Part shown: in pieces, positions 60,494 through 64,000 of the stretch
How the letters are laid out: each line of letters opens with the position of its first letter
How positions within the stretch are numbered: the stretch's first letter is position 1
Assembly (NCBI GenBank): GCA_937916085.1
Contig: CALGGO010000004.1
Span: 62,001-126,000, forward strand
Direction: 5' to 3'
Length of the DNA: 64,000 bases
Source of the DNA: an uncultured Prevotellaceae bacterium
GTDB lineage: Bacteria; Bacteroidota; Bacteroidia; Bacteroidales; Muribaculaceae
Position numbers and translations under genes: made by a program
The notes under the pieces: generated by a model
The model's input: the letters and a program-made list of their open reading frames with translations, nothing else
Databases searched by the model: none
Told to the model about the DNA's origin: nothing

Positions 60494-61564
60494 TTAATTA
60501 TTAAGAATGTTTTGGTACGTTTCGTTGTATTTCTCTGCCATAACTCTAATGTCGAACCTCTTGGCTCGAGCTTGGCAATCATGAGCCACCACATTGTAAT
60601 GAGTTGGGTTACAGCACAAATGCCCGATTTCTTTTGCCAATTGTTTGTAATCGCCATGTGGAAACAGTATGCCTGCATCTTTCACTATCTCTCTCAAGCC
60701 GTCAACGTCACTTGCAATGAATGGTCTTCCACTTGCCATGCCCTCAATGCTTGAGAGGGATAGGCCCTCCCAGTGAGAAGAAAGGACAACAACATCACTT
60801 TCTTTAAGAATATCAGGAATATCGGAGCGGATGCCAAGGAAGTCAACGCGGTCAGAAACACTAAGCTCTTTAGCCAATTCCTCTATCTTTTGTCTTCGAG
60901 CACCATCACCCACAAGCTGCAACTTGTAATTATCGGGCAATTCTTTCAGGGCTTTTATCAAAGTGTCTTGATCTTTTGCATCGTTAAAACTTGATACCTG
61001 TGTAATTAAGAAGCTATTTTGGATTGTGATGTCTTTAATAGGTCGCAGAAACTTCTCAACATCAACGCCATTGTTGATGACGATTATATAATTCTTGTCT
61101 CCGATATAGTTGCGCAAATTCACAGCCGATTGTTCGCTGATGCAAATAATTTTTTTGTACCGATTGTACATCCATTGATCCGCAAACTTCAAATACGACT
61201 TGCCGCGGCGGCGATTATTGGAACTATGCTCTGTTGTAACAAGCTTAGTCTTGCTGAAGCAAAGAACCTTGGCTATAGGAGCGAAAAACTGGCAAGCCGT
61301 GTTGTGAGTGTGAACAATATCGTAATTGCCTATATATTTCATCAGCTTGAAGATATTGCGTGGGTGATATACATTGCCACCAATGCCAAGAGAATGTATT
61401 TTGATACCTTCCTGCTCAAGTTCTTCATAGAATGCTGTACGCTTGCCATCAAAAAGAAGGAGTTCTACGTTATTGTCTAAGTCTCGAAGGCGAGGCAGCA
61501 AGTCAACCATCAAGTGCTCAGCGCCGCCAGTACACAAAGAAGTTATAACATGAAGTATTCTCAT
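60494..61564 (-). CDS. Family 4 glycosyltransferase
   Basis: The 356-residue protein is another GT-B enzyme: RILHVITSLCTGGAEHLMVDLLP at the start, YDIVHTHNTACQFF, KLVTTEHSSNNRRRGKSYLKF, and the donor-binding SSHWEGLSLSSIEGMASGRPFIASDVDGLREIV. It starts three bases after the gene behind it (61568) and 12 bases before the next GT4, so all are cotranscribed. Sugar unknown. Confidence 0.9.
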   Translation of the reverse strand: MRILHVITSLCTGGAEHLMVDLLPRLRDLDNNVELLLFDGKRTAFYEELEQEGIKIHSLGIGGNVYHPRNIFKLMKYIGNYDIVHTHNTACQFFAPIAKVLCFSKTKLVTTEHSSNNRRRGKSYLKFADQWMYNRYKKIICISEQSAVNLRNYIGDKNYIIVINNGVDVEKFLRPIKDITIQNSFLITQVSSFNDAKDQDTLIKALKELPDNYKLQLVGDGARRQKIEELAKELSVSDRVDFLGIRSDIPDILKESDVVVLSSHWEGLSLSSIEGMASGRPFIASDVDGLREIVKDAGILFPHGDYKQLAKEIGHLCCNPTHYNVVAHDCQARAKRFDIRVMAEKYNETYQNILNN

Positions 61565-61567
61565 AGC

Positions 61568-62458
61568 CTAAGGAATTAAATGAAAGAATTTAAGAATCTT
61601 TCTTATCCACATCCTATCAAACCCCAAAGCATCAGTCACAATAATATTATTATAGATATTAAAGGTGTGAGTCCCGACCTTTAATTTGGGATGTGTTGAA
61701 TATATGCGACGAATCTCTTTGAAAGTGAACTGTTCATCTGCTTTTATGAGTTTTTGGATTGTAATAGCATGTCCATACTGGGCATTACATTCCTGAGTGG
61801 GGCGATATATTTCTTTATTAAACTCGAAAAAATTTCCAGCCATTCGAGCGACATTCTCGTTAAAATCTATAGATTTCCAAAATATGTATGGTTTATCAAC
61901 CCCATCTTGTTGCTTGTAAATTCTTAGTTCATTTCCATTAACGGCAGGAATTTTAGTTGCAAAAAGCAAATTATCTCCCTCATAATTCAGCAACACAGCA
62001 TCTGCAATTGGTTCATCACAAATAACAGTTACAGGTGTACATTTATAATTTAAATCATCATAATAATATAATGTCAAACAACCGGATTCACTATTTTCGG
62101 GGTATATGAATATATCTTCATTAACACGGTGAATTATCGGAAAACTTAAATGTGTTTCTAACTCTAAAATAGGGATAACATCGAGTATTGTTAATGATGA
62201 TTTATCAATAAGCAATCTTGAAATTCGACCCACTTTGCCATGTCGATAATTCATGTTGATTTCTTCTGCTAAGATGACAATCTTATTTTTATCTTCTTTA
62301 AGAATGAATGGGTCTGCAAACCAGCGACATCTTTCACTGTCTCGAACCCAAGCGACTTCAATTTGCACACCAGCAAGAATGTCGCTGAGGGTATTCTTTA
62401 CAAAACCAATAGCCCACCGTTCTGAGCTGAATGATCGAATTATTTCTTTTATACTCAT
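61568..62458 (-). CDS. Five-bladed propeller-like protein of capsule loci
   Basis: From the ATG at 62458 the product is 296 residues; this ATG overlaps the stop of the GT2 gene by one base (TAATG), so I reject a longer frame to 62563. The body shows repeated short beta strands with motifs CRWFADPFILKEDKNKIVILAEE, LSFPIIHRVNEDIFIYPENSESG and FEFNKEIYRPTQECNAQYGHAITI. This resembles the glucosamine inositolphosphorylceramide transferase-like propeller found in many capsule and O-antigen loci. Its catalytic role is unclear. Confidence 0.7.
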   Translation of the reverse strand: MSIKEIIRSFSSERWAIGFVKNTLSDILAGVQIEVAWVRDSERCRWFADPFILKEDKNKIVILAEEINMNYRHGKVGRISRLLIDKSSLTILDVIPILELETHLSFPIIHRVNEDIFIYPENSESGCLTLYYYDDLNYKCTPVTVICDEPIADAVLLNYEGDNLLFATKIPAVNGNELRIYKQQDGVDKPYIFWKSIDFNENVARMAGNFFEFNKEIYRPTQECNAQYGHAITIQKLIKADEQFTFKEIRRIYSTHPKLKVGTHTFNIYNNIIVTDALGFDRMWIRKILKFFHLIP

Positions 62459-63363
62459 TATTTGATGTTTTTCTTGTCTAGCAGATGCATTGCAAGCCCC
62501 AATGGCATTGTCCAATACCAAAACCATGGCAGTTTTGGTAATTGTTTTTTTGATTGTGCACAAAAACTAAAGCGCCAATAATTAATTGCAGCCTTAACCT
62601 TTTCCTTGAACGGAATATTATATGTGTTAAGCTCTTTATAATGCGTAGCAGATGCAATAGGACTATCCATTCGAATCTTGATAATTTTTGCCGTTAGTCC
62701 ATCTGATTGATACTCACACTCATAAATGGGTTCATGAAAAAAACACATTATGTACTTCTGAGAAATTCGATTCCATACTAAGTCTTCGGGACAGAAGCGT
62801 TCGCCTTCATGCTCAGGGAAAGGTAACTCACGAAGCACATCGGTGCGAAACACCTCAGCCATGTCACCTTTAATGTTGTGTTTCAGGCGAATGTCAAGCA
62901 TTGAGCAGTCTGTAATGTCAAATAGTTGCTCTCCACCGACCTGCCTGCCATCGAAATAACATTTTAAACCACATACTCCTGCAAAGTGGGTATCACCCGA
63001 CACTTGACCATAGTAATGCGCTATGCGCTCAAGGGAAGCTGGGGGTAGTTTGTCATCACTATCTACAATAAAGAACAGTTCGCCTCGAGCTTCTTGAACT
63101 CCGCGGTTAATGGCACGATGCTTGCCGCCATTTGGTTGCTTGATGTAACGAATACCTCCATTAATTCCTTCTAAGGGGAGGAAATTGTTTCCACCTCCTT
63201 CAGGCTGGAGCCAATCTTTCACAACTTCTTCAGTATCATCGGTACTACCATCGTCAACAATAATCCACTCAAAGTCTTGAAAGGTCTGTGCCTTTAGTGA
63301 TTCATAAAGACGCGGCAACAGATGTGCACGATTATATGCTGGAGTAAATACTGTTATTAACAT
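62458..63363 (-). CDS. Family 2 glycosyltransferase with a short in-frame insertion
   Basis: The 301-residue protein has the GT2 start LITVFTPAYNRAHLLPRLYESLKAQ, FEWIIVDDGSTDDTEEVV, IKQPNGGKHRAINRGVQEA and the metal site GELFFIVDSDDKLPP. About 19 residues (52-70, LQPEGGGNNFLPLEGINGG) lie where this family usually has a short loop before IRYIKQ. The DNA there (63154-63210) resembles the element in the DegT gene. The enzyme adds one sugar in locus 2. Confidence 0.88.
   Translation of the reverse strand: MLITVFTPAYNRAHLLPRLYESLKAQTFQDFEWIIVDDGSTDDTEEVVKDWLQPEGGGNNFLPLEGINGGIRYIKQPNGGKHRAINRGVQEARGELFFIVDSDDKLPPASLERIAHYYGQVSGDTHFAGVCGLKCYFDGRQVGGEQLFDITDCSMLDIRLKHNIKGDMAEVFRTDVLRELPFPEHEGERFCPEDLVWNRISQKYIMCFFHEPIYECEYQSDGLTAKIIKIRMDSPIASATHYKELNTYNIPFKEKVKAAINYWRFSFCAQSKKQLPKLPWFWYWTMPLGLAMHLLDKKNIK
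63154..63210 (-). repeat. Repeat-like element inserted in frame in a GT2 gene
   Basis: A 57-base stretch rich in CCTCC and GGAGG words (core CTCCCCTTAGAAGGAATTAA) adds 19 codons without breaking the frame. Its outer ends CTCCA and TGGAG are complementary. It shares the CCCTT...AGG...ATT(A/G)A...GGAGG layout with the DegT element. Confidence 0.55.
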
Positions 63364-63384
63364 ATATAACTAAGTTGTCACTAA

Positions 63385-64000
63385 TTACCATTCATTGGAT
63401 ATCCACCATTTAATAGCAAATATCACACGCTTTAAGTACCATGTAGCAAAGTAGCATAAAATTGCAATTACTATTGTTAAGATGATGGTTAATGCTATAT
63501 GAACGATTGGATTGTATTTGTCAAAATGTTGAGGTATAAACAAATATGTTATTCCTTGGCAAACATAAACTTCGTAACTAATATCTGAGAAGAAGTTCAA
63601 AACTCTGTTGCTTGAAACATTAAACAATGTAGATAGCATTATTATCACAATGCTCCATATTAGAATTGTGAAAGGTAGTAAATAATGAACATGGTCAATT
63701 AATCCTGTTGCCAACAAAACCACAAAGCAAATTATATAATTGTATTTCTTACTTAAAAAATTCTTAATCTTTGTCTCATGTTGGCGATATAAAACTCCAG
63801 CAGGAAAACAAAGACTTGAGAAATTAGTATAGGCACTATCTCGAAACAATATGAAATTTGCTACAGAGAACACACAAACACTAATAAACAGAATTATGAA
63901 AAACCAAATATTGGTAATTTTCTTTATTGAACTTATTATATAAAAGAATGCATAGAAAATAGCAAGAACTATAATAAACCAAGTAAAAGGCAATATTAAC
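63385..64000 (-). CDS. Acyltransferase-3 family membrane protein, start outside window
   Basis: The last 205 or so residues of a multi-helix membrane protein are visible; the frame is open to the window end. Helices such as WFFIILFISVCVFSVANFILF and HYLLPFTILIWSIVIIMLST, with VLNFFSDISYEVYVCQGITYLFIP, match the C-terminal half of acyltransferase-3 (OafA-like) proteins, in which S-x-x-S/Y-Y-x-x-Y before the penultimate helix is common. The catalytic N-terminal Arg/His region is not in view. It likely O-acylates a sugar of locus 2. Confidence 0.72.
   Translation of the reverse strand, partial: LILPFTWFIIVLAIFYAFFYIISSIKKITNIWFFIILFISVCVFSVANFILFRDSAYTNFSSLCFPAGVLYRQHETKIKNFLSKKYNYIICFVVLLATGLIDHVHYLLPFTILIWSIVIIMLSTLFNVSSNRVLNFFSDISYEVYVCQGITYLFIPQHFDKYNPIVHIALTIILTIVIAILCYFATWYLKRVIFAIKWWISNEW

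Noticed and set aside
62459..62563. N-terminal extension of the propeller-like protein
   Set aside because: The extension overlaps the GT2 coding region by 105 bases; the TAATG overlap gives a better start at 62458.

Overview
The window is a contiguous piece of a Bacteroidales chromosome. The evidence is the promoter style (-7 boxes matching TAnnTTTG at most gene starts, sometimes with a TTG about 19-21 bases upstream), a short primary sigma factor without region 1.1, a PPi-type phosphofructokinase, the gliding lipoprotein GldH, a PSP1/RicT protein with a cysteine-rich N-terminus, and Bacteroidales-type capsule genes. Many short GC-rich intergenic words resemble those of gut Muribaculaceae or Prevotellaceae, but the family cannot be fixed from sequence reading alone. 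No rRNA, tRNA, CRISPR array, integrase or transposase was seen.

Layout. 1-17.3 kb is mostly core: a surface beta-helix protein cut by the window edge, phosphate butyryltransferase and butyrate kinase, then a long minus-strand set running (in transcription order) coiled-coil protein, zapA, a 6S-like RNA, rny, ricT-like, gldH, gtrA and a secreted 20-residue tandem-repeat protein. After these come B12-dependent ribonucleotide reductase, a 5'-nucleotidase, a small protein, PPi-phosphofructokinase and a flippase. 17.5-37.1 kb is polysaccharide locus 1, almost all on the minus strand: wza, wzc, wecC, two EpsG-type polymerase candidates, glycosyltransferases, an AAC(3)-type N-acyltransferase, a polysaccharide deacetylase, a decayed MBOAT/SGNH O-acylation pair, a WecG/TagA-type transferase, a second flippase, and a tagD / AsnB-like / licD cassette. 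37.5-53.2 kb is core again: groES-groEL, two tandem MFS transporters, rsfS-ftsH, a secreted 3D/RlpA-like protein, pepD, a 56-residue membrane protein, an OmpH-like lipoprotein, hflX, an OmpA-family protein, rpoD and a YbjQ protein. 53.3-64 kb is polysaccharide locus 2, read on the minus strand toward the DegT gene and cut at the window end.

The most interesting part is locus 2. A tightly packed run holds a small initiating phosphoglycosyl transferase, an ATP-grasp ligase, an octopine/nopaline-type dehydrogenase, a 617-residue protein that looks like a B12-binding domain fused to a B12-dependent carbon-skeleton mutase, and a DegT aminotransferase. Read together these suggest synthesis of an unusual amino acid or opine and its attachment to a surface glycan. 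This is inference.

A second theme is genome dynamics. Several short repeat families fill the spaces after genes, and two polysaccharide proteins carry in-frame insertions of what looks like a repeat element. An acyltransferase gene is decaying, and a 16-codon remnant of a glycosyltransferase survives between genes.
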